A stretch of DNA of 7,088 nt, taken from positions 1-7,088 of the forward strand of contig JABDRC010000259.1 in NCBI GenBank assembly GCA_013041945.1, in the 5' to 3' direction. A program made the translations under genes and the position numbers. Positions 1 through 6,152 of the stretch are shown one piece after another; position 1 is the first letter of the stretch; the number at the start of each line of letters is the position of its first letter. Origin of the DNA: Halobacteria archaeon (GTDB lineage: Bacteria; Pseudomonadota; Gammaproteobacteria; UBA9214). Below the pieces are notes generated by a model. That model did not search any database. It was not told the DNA's origin and saw only the letters and a program-made list of their open reading frames with translations.

Positions 1-198
1 GTATCCGGCTGCAGGAATTTGCCTTCTGAGGCATAAAAGACCCCGCTGACCGGGTGGGGCGGCAGGTGCGTCCGCTACCGTATTCCGGCGATCCGGGGCC
101 GCCGCCGGTTGGCCGCTGTTTTGCAGCCAGTTTTCACAGGCCCCATCGTCAGAATCATCCTTTCCGGCAGGTTATGCAGCGGGCCCGGTGTATTGCGC
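1..198. other. Non-coding leader at the left edge, possible tail of an unseen gene
   Basis: No convincing gene lies here. Two plus-strand frames stay open from the edge: one stops with TGA at 27-29 (it would end IRLQEFAF) and one with TAA at 34-36. Either could be the last codons of an upstream gene, but there are too few residues to decide. Two small hairpins are visible: TGCCT/AGGCA at 20-33 with a 4-base loop, and CCCCGC/GTGGGG at 41-59 (one G-T pair). Neither is followed by a T-run on the plus strand. On the minus strand the second is followed by TCTTTTAT and would look more like a terminator, but no minus-strand gene feeds into it. The rest is GC-rich sequence in which I see nothing. Confidence 0.4.
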
Positions 199-241
199 TC
201 TAGATTTGTATATAATAAAATTAATATATATTAAAAATCCA
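199..241 (+). promoter_or_regulatory. AT-rich promoter region of the LuxR-type gene
   Basis: This 43-base block is almost pure A/T inside GC-rich DNA and lies directly before the 258 start. It contains a perfect -10 hexamer, TATAAT, at 211-216, which would place a transcription start near 222-224. There is no recognisable TTGACA-like -35 at 16-18 bases upstream; the sequence there is GTGTATT-like. The promoter may therefore depend on an activator or another sigma factor. A perfect palindrome (221-234) overlaps the predicted start point. The -10 is seen directly; its use is inferred. Confidence 0.5.
221..234. repeat. 14-bp perfect palindrome TTAATATATATTAA, possible operator
   Basis: TTAATATATATTAA equals its own reverse complement over 14 bases. 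It sits 5 bases after the TATAAT at 211-216 and 24 bases before the ATG at 258, so a protein bound here would cover the predicted transcription start. It could be an autoregulatory site for the downstream regulator. An A/T-only palindrome can also arise by chance in such an AT-rich stretch, so the operator call is only a suggestion. Confidence 0.35.
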
Positions 242-257
242 TACACAGGAGGGCATC

Positions 258-1010
258 ATGTCTACGCAATACCCGGCAAGCCTGATGTTGGAAGAAGACG
301 TACCGGGAGCTTGCAAGGTGCTGGTGATTGCAAACCGGGACCTGTTCGCGGGTGGCATCATCCGCCTGCTCGAAGCCACCGATGACGATGCCGCGCTCAC
401 CTGCGTGGCGCCGGGTGAGTCCTGTTCACGATATTTTGCGGGCGTGTGCCCGGACCTGTTGCTGTTGCAGCAAAAATCCATGCCGGAACCGTTCGAGGAC
501 TACCTTCGGGAAATGGTCGAGGGTTTCCCGGGTCTGCGCGTGCTGATATTCGGGCAGGCGATGTCCGATGATTACCTGTACCGGGTAATTCGTGCCGGAG
601 CGCACGGTTACATCAATGAGAAGATGAATGACAACCACGTGATCGAGGCGATCAGCGCCGTGCGGGAAGGCCGTTACTGGATCGAACGCCACCTGATGGA
701 GCGGTTTATTGCTGACAGTTCACTGGTCGACGGCGTCCATATGCGGGTGCGGTCAATGAGCCTTCGCCTGACCAGTCGTGAAACCGAAGTGCTGGGACTC
801 ATCATGCTGGGCCTGTCGACCAGCGAGATTGCAGAGCGGGTGTTTCTCTCGCACCAGGGTGTCAAGGCGCACCTGACGACACTGTTCAGAAAATTCGGCG
901 TCAGGAACCGTTCGCAGCTGATATTGAAGGCGCTGGATGAAGTCACCCCGGTGGACAGTATCTCAGGGCTGGTGCGGGAGGGGCTGCAGGCCGCCAGGAC
1001 GACGCACTGA
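258..1010 (+). CDS. LuxR-family (NarL/FixJ-type) transcriptional regulator with degenerate receiver domain
   Basis: A 250-residue DNA-binding regulator. Residues about 19-138 have the fold pattern of a response-regulator receiver (KVLVIANRDLF, then PDLLLLQQ, then AGAHGYINEK). Residues about 170-228 form a LuxR helix-turn-helix (LTSRETEVLGL, STSEIAERVFLSHQGVKAHL, RKFGVRNRSQL). The receiver has lost its phosphorylation chemistry: the acidic pair is A25-N26, the phospho-acceptor position is Q71, the Ser/Thr position is G99 and the usual Lys is E121. It is therefore probably not controlled by a histidine kinase. A WIER stretch at 141-144 sits where VpsT-like regulators carry their cyclic-di-GMP motif W[FLM][TS]R, but it departs from that motif at two positions. 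The start is supported by AGGAGGG at 247-253, five bases before the ATG. No sensor kinase is adjacent. Family assignment is firm; target genes and ligand are unknown. Confidence 0.9.
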   Translation: MSTQYPASLMLEEDVPGACKVLVIANRDLFAGGIIRLLEATDDDAALTCVAPGESCSRYFAGVCPDLLLLQQKSMPEPFEDYLREMVEGFPGLRVLIFGQAMSDDYLYRVIRAGAHGYINEKMNDNHVIEAISAVREGRYWIERHLMERFIADSSLVDGVHMRVRSMSLRLTSRETEVLGLIMLGLSTSEIAERVFLSHQGVKAHLTTLFRKFGVRNRSQLILKALDEVTPVDSISGLVREGLQAARTTH

Positions 1011-1028
1011 GGGGATGCCTTGCCATTG

Positions 1029-1043
1029 CCCCGGCAGCCGGGG
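1029..1043. terminator. GC-rich hairpin between convergent genes, possible bidirectional terminator
   Basis: CCCCGG, loop CAG, CCGGGG form a perfect 6-bp stem in the 52-base gap between the stop of the LuxR-type gene (1010) and the stop of the barrel gene (1063). A weaker outer ATTG/CAAT pair (1025-1028 and 1049-1052) flanks it. The position between two convergent stops suits transcription termination in both directions, but neither strand has the T-run of a standard Rho-independent terminator. It may only pause polymerase or protect 3' ends. Confidence 0.4.
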
Positions 1044-1062
1044 TTGCGCAATCCTGTACAGC

Positions 1063-2289
1063 CTAGAAATAGCGTGCAAGCTCCAGGCGAAAACGGTTGT
1101 CATCCTCGAAACCGGAAAGCACGTTGTTCGCAGGTATGTTCATCACGCCGCGCGCTTCCAGTGAAAGCTTCCAGCTGTCGCCGAAACGTCGGCTGGCCTC
1201 CAGGTTGTAACTCTGGCCGCCGCCGTCGAGATCGACAATCATGCTTGCCAGCAACTCCGAGCTGGCGGCATCGTTCAGGGTAAAGCGGGCACCGAGCACC
1301 AGGTCATTCTGGAACGGCGAGGTGGAGAAAGGCTGCCCGGCAAGGGCTGCGCCGAGGTTGATATCGTCACTGCGGCTGTCATAGAGATACTCGGTGATAA
1401 TGCCGATATCGATCTGCGAGTCGTTGACCCCAACAAAGGTATATTCATAGCCGCCGGCCACGGCACGCACACGCTTGCCCTGGCCGCTGCGCACAATCGC
1501 TTCCAGTTTAAGCAGCCAGCCGCCGAAGATGGCCTGCAGGTCGAGGCTGGTCTGGTTGATGATTTCGTAAAGCGGCGTGACTTTTGCGATGGTCGAGGGG
1601 GGGGTGAAATCAGCGGGCAGTACCACGAAACGCGGCTCGCGTGCGGTGCCGGCAAAGTGGGCGACGCCGATATCGAATTCGCCGATGCTGTGTGACCAGC
1701 GGACTGCGAAATCGGTATGCAGTTCTTCGGCGCCGGATTCGTACAGCACATCGTCATTGACCGGGATGCCGAAGCGCGGGCGGCCCTCGATGTCCGGGAA
1801 GGTGCGTTCACGAAACCCCGGCAGTACGAACAGGTCAACGACTCCATAGTCCCTGATCAGTGTCAGCTTGGCCATCGGCTGGCCGAGCTTGTCCTCGCCG
1901 TCTTCATTCACAACGAGGTCGGTCTGGTTGATGATGTCCACCAGGTGAACGGCCTCGGTCACGCCCCAGTAGACCTTGCTGATGCCGATGTTCGTTTCCC
2001 AGTCACGCGCCACATGGATCCACGACAACTCGCGGATGTCGGCATGGGTGCGGTTGTCGTCGTGCGAGTCCACCAGGAAATACGGCTTGAAGGTGAACAG
2101 GTCGTCACGCCTGTTCCACTCGCGAAAATACTCCGGCTCGAACGCCAGCGAGGCGTAGGCATCATGCTGGCGCGCATCCCGGGGGGCTTCCTGGAAGCCG
2201 AGCAACTCGGCTGACACATAGCCGCGCCACTCGGCATGTGCGCCAGGGGTGTGCAGCAGGCAGGCGAGGGCGCAGAGGAGCCGTTTCAC
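1063..2289 (-). CDS. Outer-membrane beta-barrel protein, DUF1302-like, partner of the LolA-like gene
   Basis: A 408-residue secreted protein. Residues 1-19 are a signal peptide (MKRLLCALACLLHTPGAHA, cut before EWRGY). The mature part alternates polar and hydrophobic residues throughout, as in transmembrane beta strands, and ends ARYF: a C-terminal Phe is the usual barrel-assembly signal of outer-membrane proteins. The segment NIGISKVYWGVTEAVHLVDI followed by INQTDLV resembles the G-K-x-x-V-x-W-G ... D-V-I-N-P-x-D pattern that I associate with DUF1302 outer-membrane proteins, though this protein is shorter than typical members. The start is GTG at 2289, 15 bases after the stop of the LolA-like gene, with only a weak G-rich ribosome site (GGGGCG), so translation may be coupled. 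Co-transcription with the LolA-like gene suggests a shared role at the outer membrane, perhaps as acceptor for a hydrophobic cargo. Barrel nature is well supported; the exact family and substrate are not. Confidence 0.75.
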   Translation of the reverse strand: MKRLLCALACLLHTPGAHAEWRGYVSAELLGFQEAPRDARQHDAYASLAFEPEYFREWNRRDDLFTFKPYFLVDSHDDNRTHADIRELSWIHVARDWETNIGISKVYWGVTEAVHLVDIINQTDLVVNEDGEDKLGQPMAKLTLIRDYGVVDLFVLPGFRERTFPDIEGRPRFGIPVNDDVLYESGAEELHTDFAVRWSHSIGEFDIGVAHFAGTAREPRFVVLPADFTPPSTIAKVTPLYEIINQTSLDLQAIFGGWLLKLEAIVRSGQGKRVRAVAGGYEYTFVGVNDSQIDIGIITEYLYDSRSDDINLGAALAGQPFSTSPFQNDLVLGARFTLNDAASSELLASMIVDLDGGGQSYNLEASRRFGDSWKLSLEARGVMNIPANNVLSGFEDDNRFRLELARYF

Positions 2290-2304
2290 TGCGGGCGCCC
2301 CGGT

Positions 2305-3093
2305 TTAACGGGCACGTTTCAGTGAGTTCTTGTCGAAATCGCGGTCATCCAGGTCGGCAGCGAAATCGTAATTGGTCTGCAGCAGGCGTGTGCTCTTGCC
2401 GGTCTGGTGATTCACCATATGCATGTCCTGCGCACGCCAGAAACTGTCCCTGAACTGCTGGTAATCGGCAAACGTCAGGGTCTTTAGCAGCGCCTGCTTG
2501 CGGTCGTAATACTCGATCTTGCGCTCCTTGTAGTGCTCCTTGTCCAGCCAGATGACCTGGCGGGTGTAGCCGGACTTCTCGTCTTGCGGGTAGCGTTCGA
2601 AAACGAACACATCGAGGCCGTCAAGCGTCTCGTCACGCAGGTATTTGTAGGTGTATTTCTCCACTTCCTGCGAGGCAATGTCTTCGTAGGCGAATTCACT
2701 GCCCATGAACGGTCCTGACTTGTTGTCGGAGGCGATGCGCTTGACGCGCTTCAGGGCCGGCAGGTACAGCCACTGGTCGTCCGGCCCTTCCCTGTGCGTG
2801 AAGCTGAGCAGTGCGGTGCCGGCCACGTCGCGCGGCTGATCGAAGATCACCAGGCTCTTGTCGCCGTCGTCCGCCACCTCCAGTGTCTTGGAGCGGATTT
2901 CGCGCACACTTTCCCGGCCCTGTTTGTTCTTCAGGATCATTTTCACGTCATTGGAATAGCTGCCGAAGCCGGAGTCGCGTCGGTCGGCCTCCTGCGCGAT
3001 GCCAAGCGCCTTTTCCACGGGGCTCTCGGCGCCGGCCCCGAATGGCAGCAGGCACAGCAGCAGTGCCGGCAGAAGCTTGTCTGATATCGTCAT
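2305..3093 (-). CDS. LolA-like outer membrane lipoprotein-sorting protein (PF17131 type)
   Basis: A 262-residue periplasmic protein with a signal peptide at 1-22 (cut after AGA, before ESPVEKA). It matches the family annotated as outer membrane lipoprotein-sorting protein: the conserved core is at about 105-138, with DDQWLYLPALKRVKRI followed by SGPFMGSEFAYED. Basic residues there (K115, R116, K118, R119) are typical of the family. Members share the half-barrel fold of LolA and LolB and are thought to shuttle a hydrophobic molecule across the periplasm, often beside an RND/MMPL transporter; this is not the housekeeping LolA. The ATG at 3093 has GGAG six bases upstream. It is the first gene of an operon with the barrel gene and is divergent from the LysR gene, which may control it. 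No RND transporter is adjacent in the window. Family call is strong; cargo is unknown. Confidence 0.85.
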   Translation of the reverse strand: MTISDKLLPALLLCLLPFGAGAESPVEKALGIAQEADRRDSGFGSYSNDVKMILKNKQGRESVREIRSKTLEVADDGDKSLVIFDQPRDVAGTALLSFTHREGPDDQWLYLPALKRVKRIASDNKSGPFMGSEFAYEDIASQEVEKYTYKYLRDETLDGLDVFVFERYPQDEKSGYTRQVIWLDKEHYKERKIEYYDRKQALLKTLTFADYQQFRDSFWRAQDMHMVNHQTGKSTRLLQTNYDFAADLDDRDFDKNSLKRAR

Positions 3094-3201
3094 ACTGTTC
3101 TCCAGGAATTGACTGAAAATGCACGGTGGCTACACAGGTTCAGGCAACCCTGATGCCCCGTTAGTTCGGATAAAATCGACAACCTGCTGAAATAGAAGGG
3201 C

Positions 3202-3210
3202 ATTATATCA
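3202..3210 (-). promoter_or_regulatory. Extended -10 promoter element for the LolA-like/barrel operon
   Basis: On the minus strand this reads TGATATAAT: a perfect TATAAT preceded by the TGN of an extended -10. It would start transcription near 3195, about 100 bases ahead of the ATG at 3093. No good -35 is present at the expected distance (CCGCGA with a 17-base spacer); the extended -10 could compensate, or an activator such as the divergent LysR protein may be needed. Confidence 0.55.
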
Positions 3211-3319
3211 GATGTCCGGTGAAATCGCGGAGCCGGCAAAGGCACCCTCCTGCCGCGGGCACTCATTCCACCCTGACTGCAGGCGCAGCCTGGCTGCCGC
3301 GCTGCAGCGGCTGAATGGA

Positions 3320-3349
3320 TTGGAGTCTCTCATTAACTTCATTTATAGT
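3320..3349 (+). promoter_or_regulatory. Candidate sigma70 promoter of the LysR gene
   Basis: TTGGAG at 3320-3325 and TATAGT at 3344-3349 are separated by 18 bases. The -10 matches the consensus at five of six positions and the -35 at three of six. Transcription would begin about 45 bases before the ATG at 3402. It is the best plus-strand candidate in the divergent spacer. Confidence 0.45.
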
Positions 3350-3401
3350 TCAACCGCTTGTCTTGCCCTGCCCGACACGGGCACCCTTAACAGGATGTTG
3401 A

Positions 3402-4310
3402 ATGGCTGATCGCAGATTACAGGTTTTTCATACCGTGGCCCGGTTGCTGAGTTTTACCAAGGCAGCGGAAAGCCTGCACATGACCCAGCCCGCCGTGACC
3501 TTCCAGGTGCGCCAGCTCGAGGAGTATTTCAACACCCGCCTGTTTGATCGCACCCACAACCGCATCAGCCTGACCGCGGCCGGCGAGCGTGTCTACGAGT
3601 ACGCGGCACAGATTTTCGATCTGTACGCAAAAATGGACAATGCGGTCCGCGACATGACCGGTGAGATCAGCGGGGTGCTGATCATCGGTGCCAGTACCAC
3701 GATTGCCGAATACATGCTGCCGGCCCTGCTGGGTAATTTCAACAAGAAATACCCGGACGTGAACGTGCACCTCAAGGTGTCGAATTCCGATGGCGTCGTG
3801 TCGATGGTCGAGAACAACGATATCGACCTGGGTGTGGTCGAGTCGCCGGTCATGAACAAGAACCTGGTGGTCGAAAACTGCCGCAACGACCGTCTGGTGG
3901 CCGTGGTACACCCTGCACACGAGCTGGCCGACAAGAAGAAGGTGATGGTGCAGGACCTGGTGACACAGCCTTACATCTCGCGGGAAGAAGGATCGGGCAC
4001 GCGGGAAGTCATCGAGGAATACATCGCTGTTACCGGCATGAAACCCGCCGACCTGTCCGTGACCATGGAACTTGGCAGCCCGGAAGCGATCAAGGGTGCA
4101 GTCGAGGCAGGCATGGGTGTGTCGATCGTCTCCGAAGTGACCATCCACAAGGAGCTGCAGCTCGGGACCCTGGTCAGTCTGGAGCTCGATCCGCCGCTGG
4201 AACGCCCGTTCTCCTTCGTGCACCAGAAGCAGAAATTCCGCCAGCGCGCGATGGATGAATTGCTCGAGTTTGCACGTGCCTACTGTCTCTCGCACAAAGA
4301 TGATTGCTGA
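3402..4310 (+). CDS. LysR-family transcriptional regulator (CysL/CbbR-like)
   Basis: A 302-residue regulator of standard LysR length. The N-terminal winged helix-turn-helix covers about residues 4-62, with the recognition segment FTKAAESLHMTQPAVTFQVR (18-37) followed by QLEEYF and LFDRT. A linker helix leads to the effector-binding domain at about 90-295, which starts with GVLIIGASTTIAEYMLP and contains NDIDLGVVESP and EEGSGTREVIEEY. The IGASTTIAEYMLP signature recalls the CysL/CbbR branch, in which effectors are often small metabolites linked to sulfur, selenium or carbon fixation, but no such pathway gene is present here. The ATG at 3402 has AGGA six bases upstream. It is divergent from the LolA-like operon, a classic arrangement for LysR regulators and their targets, so control of that operon is plausible but unproven. 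Family is certain; subfamily is tentative. Confidence 0.93.
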   Translation: MADRRLQVFHTVARLLSFTKAAESLHMTQPAVTFQVRQLEEYFNTRLFDRTHNRISLTAAGERVYEYAAQIFDLYAKMDNAVRDMTGEISGVLIIGASTTIAEYMLPALLGNFNKKYPDVNVHLKVSNSDGVVSMVENNDIDLGVVESPVMNKNLVVENCRNDRLVAVVHPAHELADKKKVMVQDLVTQPYISREEGSGTREVIEEYIAVTGMKPADLSVTMELGSPEAIKGAVEAGMGVSIVSEVTIHKELQLGTLVSLELDPPLERPFSFVHQKQKFRQRAMDELLEFARAYCLSHKDDC

Positions 4311-4353
4311 CGGCAGCCGCACACACAACCCGATATCACGCACGCACCCGGTT

Positions 4354-4722
4354 ATGAAAACGGAACAACAACTTCTCGACCTGTTCGCCGGTCTGGACGA
4401 GGACGCCCGGTCCAGCCTGCTGGCATTTGCGGAATTCCTGTCGACCAGGCGAAGCGCGCCGCCGGTTGCTGCGGCCAGGCCGCCGGTAGCGGTGCCGGAA
4501 CCGGAGAAGATCGAGCGGCCGGCGGATGAATCGATCGTCGCCGCGCTGAAGCGCCTGGCGAAGACCTACCCGATGCTGGACAAGAGCGAGATGCTCGGGG
4601 CGACATCCGATCTGGTCGCGACGCATGTCATGCAGGGCACGGAACCGGTACAGGTGATCGATAAACTGGAAGCGATCTTTGCCACGCACTACAGCCAGTT
4701 GCTGAAACGTTCAGGCGGATGA
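4354..4722 (+). CDS. Conserved hypothetical protein next to the PerM-like gene
   Basis: A 122-residue cytoplasmic protein with no signal peptide or membrane segment. Residues 3-33 form an amphipathic helix (TEQQLLDLFAGLDEDARSSL, then LAFAEFLSTRR). Residues 34-58 are a flexible Pro/Ala-rich linker. Residues 59-118 are a second helical block with the phrases AALKRLAKTYPMLDKSEML and THVMQGTEPVQVIDKLEAIF. I recall similar proteins of unknown function in other proteobacteria, but I know of no assigned role. The frame is open back to an ATG at 4255 inside the LysR gene. I chose ATG 4354 because the recognisable helix begins there and the upstream residues are low in structure; its ribosome site is weak, and ATG 4300 is the alternative. 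It ends 4 bases before the PerM-like start, so the two are probably translated together. Confidence 0.75.
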   Translation: MKTEQQLLDLFAGLDEDARSSLLAFAEFLSTRRSAPPVAAARPPVAVPEPEKIERPADESIVAALKRLAKTYPMLDKSEMLGATSDLVATHVMQGTEPVQVIDKLEAIFATHYSQLLKRSGG

Positions 4723-4726
4723 AGTC

Positions 4727-5800
4727 ATGAATGTCGTTACCCAGTGGTACAGACGCTACGTGTCCGACCCGCAGGTCGTTATCCTCGCGGTGCTGCTCAC
4801 GTCCGGCTTCCTTGTCATGCTACTGCTGGGAAAGATGCTGGCCCCGGTGCTGGCCGGTGTGGTGATCGCCTACCTGCTCGATGGCGTGGTCGAGAAGTTT
4901 CACCGGCTGGGCATGCCGCGCCTGCCCGCTGTTGTCCTGGTCTTTCTGGTGTTCATGACATTCGTGGTATTTGCGGTGCTGTGGCTTGCGCCACGCTTGT
5001 CGGAGCAGGTCACACAACTCATTCGCCAGCTGCCCGACATTATCACCCACGTGCAGGGCGTGATGCAGCGGTTACCGGAGAGATACCCGAACCTGTTCAC
5101 CGCCGAGCAGGTCGGTGAGCTGGGCGTATCTATCCGTGCCGAGATTACCGAGCTGAGCCAGCGTGTCCTGTCACTGTCGGTACCGGCCGTGACCGGTCTG
5201 ATCACGCTGCTGGTCTATATCATCCTCGTGCCGGTGCTGTCGTTCTTCTTTATGAAAGACAAGTACCGGATCTTCGCCTGGTTCAACCAGCGTCTGCCGC
5301 AGCAGCGTCACCTGGTCGATGCCGTCGCCAGTGACGTCAACATGCAGGTGGCGAATTACGTGCGTGGCAAGGTCTGGGAAATTTTTATCGTCGGCGCCGC
5401 GGCCTTTGCCACCTTCAGCCTCATGGGGCTGGATTACGCGCTGCTGCTGTCGACTATGGTGGGCCTGTCCGTGATCATCCCGTATATCGGCGCGGCCGTC
5501 GTGACGGTGCCTGTCGCGGCGATTGCCTGGTTCCAGTGGGGCTGGAGCGCGGATTTCGGCTGGGTCGTGTTCGCCTACGCCGTACTGCAGGCACTGGACG
5601 GAAACCTGCTGGCACCGTTGCTGTTTTCCGAGGTCGTCAACCTCCACCCGGTGGCCATCATTGTCGCGATCCTGGTGTTCGGCGGAATCTGGGGCTTCTG
5701 GGGTGTGTTCTTCGCCATCCCGCTGGCAACGCTGGTGCAGGCCGTCATGACTGCCTGGCCGCGCATGCACAAGGGTAATGAGGAGCCGGTTGCGGATTAG
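4727..5800 (+). CDS. AI-2E family / PerM-type membrane transporter
   Basis: A 357-residue inner-membrane protein of the PF01594 family, close in length to E. coli PerM. Hydrophobic segments lie at about 16-35, 37-52, 67-88, 154-176, then several between 215 and 268, and further ones at 278-290 and 308-345. A soluble stretch sits at about 90-150, as is usual for the family. Typical motifs are YVRGKVWEIFIVG (211-223), LSVIIPYIGA (247-256) and LDGNLLAPLLFSEVVNLHPV (290-309). Family members have been linked to small-molecule or ion export, including autoinducer-2 export in one branch; the substrate here cannot be told from sequence. It follows the small hypothetical gene after only 4 bases, with a purine-rich GGCGGATGAAG before the ATG. 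There is no clear terminator directly after the TAG. Confidence 0.92.
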   Translation: MNVVTQWYRRYVSDPQVVILAVLLTSGFLVMLLLGKMLAPVLAGVVIAYLLDGVVEKFHRLGMPRLPAVVLVFLVFMTFVVFAVLWLAPRLSEQVTQLIRQLPDIITHVQGVMQRLPERYPNLFTAEQVGELGVSIRAEITELSQRVLSLSVPAVTGLITLLVYIILVPVLSFFFMKDKYRIFAWFNQRLPQQRHLVDAVASDVNMQVANYVRGKVWEIFIVGAAAFATFSLMGLDYALLLSTMVGLSVIIPYIGAAVVTVPVAAIAWFQWGWSADFGWVVFAYAVLQALDGNLLAPLLFSEVVNLHPVAIIVAILVFGGIWGFWGVFFAIPLATLVQAVMTAWPRMHKGNEEPVAD

Positions 5801-5814
5801 AAAAAGACATTACT

Positions 5815-5878
5815 CGCGCGAAGCCGCCAGGGCGCAAAGAAAGAAGAAAAATACCTGCCACAGAGAACACAGAGAAAG
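5815..5878. repeat. Purine-rich interspersed-repeat-like stretch with tandem CACAGAGAA
   Basis: The segment runs from CGCGCGAAGCCGCCAGGGCG and AAAGAAAGAAGAAAAA into two tandem copies of CACAGAGAA (5859-5867 and 5868-5876). From memory, very similar strings (GGCGCAAAG runs followed by CCACAGAGAACACAGAG) recur between genes in many unrelated environmental bacterial genomes. That suggests a member of a dispersed repeat family. Only the tandem 9-mer is directly demonstrable in this window; copy number elsewhere cannot be seen. Confidence 0.4.
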
Positions 5879-5904
5879 ATAATAAACTAGAAAATATTAC
5901 CGTC

Positions 5905-5946
5905 ATTCCCGCCCCCGCCTCCGCGGGGACAGGCTCCGGCGGGAAT
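5905..5946. repeat. Nested inverted repeat ATTCCCGCC...GGCGGGAAT (REP/dRS3-like)
   Basis: The arms ATTCCCGCC (5905-5913) and GGCGGGAAT (5938-5946) are perfect 9-bp complements. Inside them CCCCGC (5913-5918) and GCGGGG (5923-5928) make a second 6-bp stem with a CTCC loop. The flanks CGTC before and CCAG after complete the CGTCATTCCCGC...GCGGGAATCCAG pattern known from small intergenic repeats in several proteobacteria, and the outer core resembles the Neisseria dRS3 element (ATTCCC-N8-GGGAAT). It could fold into a stable RNA hairpin after the PerM-like gene or be a mobile mini-element. Confidence 0.6.
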
Positions 5947-6152
5947 CCAGCCCGGATAAATGCTCAGAAACCAAAAAGCAGTACCTTTTTCTAATGTGTA
6001 GTAGATCCGTTTTCGATAAGCCATTGCATACACTCCATCTTTTTGGGTAAAGATAAAATGTTGCGCTCACCGATTGAACCCGCCGCCGGAATCGGAAGTT
6101 CCAGGGGAAAGGTCACGGGCAGACGCCGAATCACCCAGGACGATTATGGATC

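Larger units (their letters stand above)
3094..3401. promoter_or_regulatory. Divergent control region between the LolA-like operon and the LysR gene
   Basis: A 308-base non-coding spacer separates two divergent starts. It holds one promoter candidate per direction, described separately. It also has a palindrome, CGCTGCAGCG at 3300-3309, extendable to a GCCGC/GCGGC hairpin at 3296-3311. The part transcribed ahead of the LolA-like gene would be a leader of roughly 100 bases containing an imperfect CAGGTT/AACCCTG stem near 3135-3152. LysR proteins commonly bind such divergent spacers to control both sides, but I could not single out one convincing T-N11-A operator among several possible matches. 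Confidence 0.55.
5801..6152. other. Repeat-bearing non-coding spacer
   Basis: This 352-base spacer holds no gene that I can support. It opens with a purine-rich repeat-like stretch (5815-5878), followed by an AT-rich segment and a nested inverted repeat (5905-5946). A weak AAAAAG/CTTTTT stem lies at 5973-5990 and could act as a poor two-way terminator. A TAAAAT sequence at 6054-6059 is a possible -10 for mtgA, with no clear -35. A 33-codon reading frame from 6058 to 6159 overlaps the mtgA start but looks accidental. The composition changes markedly here: GC-rich genes lie before it and lower-GC sequence after it. Confidence 0.6.

Noticed and set aside
35..59. CCCCGC/GTGGGG hairpin considered as a terminator
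   Set aside because: On the plus strand no T-run follows. The T-rich side is on the minus strand, where no gene upstream would use it.
188..385. 65-codon plus-strand frame spanning the promoter and start of the LuxR-type gene
   Set aside because: It runs through the AT-rich promoter and ribosome site and lies in a different frame from the clear regulator.
1717..2214. 165-codon plus-strand frame opposite the barrel gene
   Set aside because: The minus-strand protein has a signal peptide, barrel pattern and C-terminal Phe, whereas the plus-strand frame shows no domain or ribosome site.
3212..3409. 65-codon plus-strand frame upstream of and overlapping the LysR start
   Set aside because: It has no clear ribosome site and no family resemblance, and it covers both the promoter candidates and the divergent spacer. 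A leader peptide cannot be excluded but is not supported.
3417..4343. 308-codon open frame on the minus strand opposite the LysR gene
   Set aside because: The plus-strand LysR protein is unmistakable over the same bases. The antisense translation is rich in His, Val and Asp-His runs, typical of the mirror of a GC-rich gene.
5171..5770. 199-codon minus-strand frame opposite the PerM-like gene
   Set aside because: Its translation is very rich in His, Asp, Arg and Gln and has no recognisable domain. It is a shadow of the membrane protein gene.
5973..5990. AAAAAG/CTTTTT stem as a terminator
   Set aside because: The stem is nearly all A-T and too weak to count as a Rho-independent terminator on its own.
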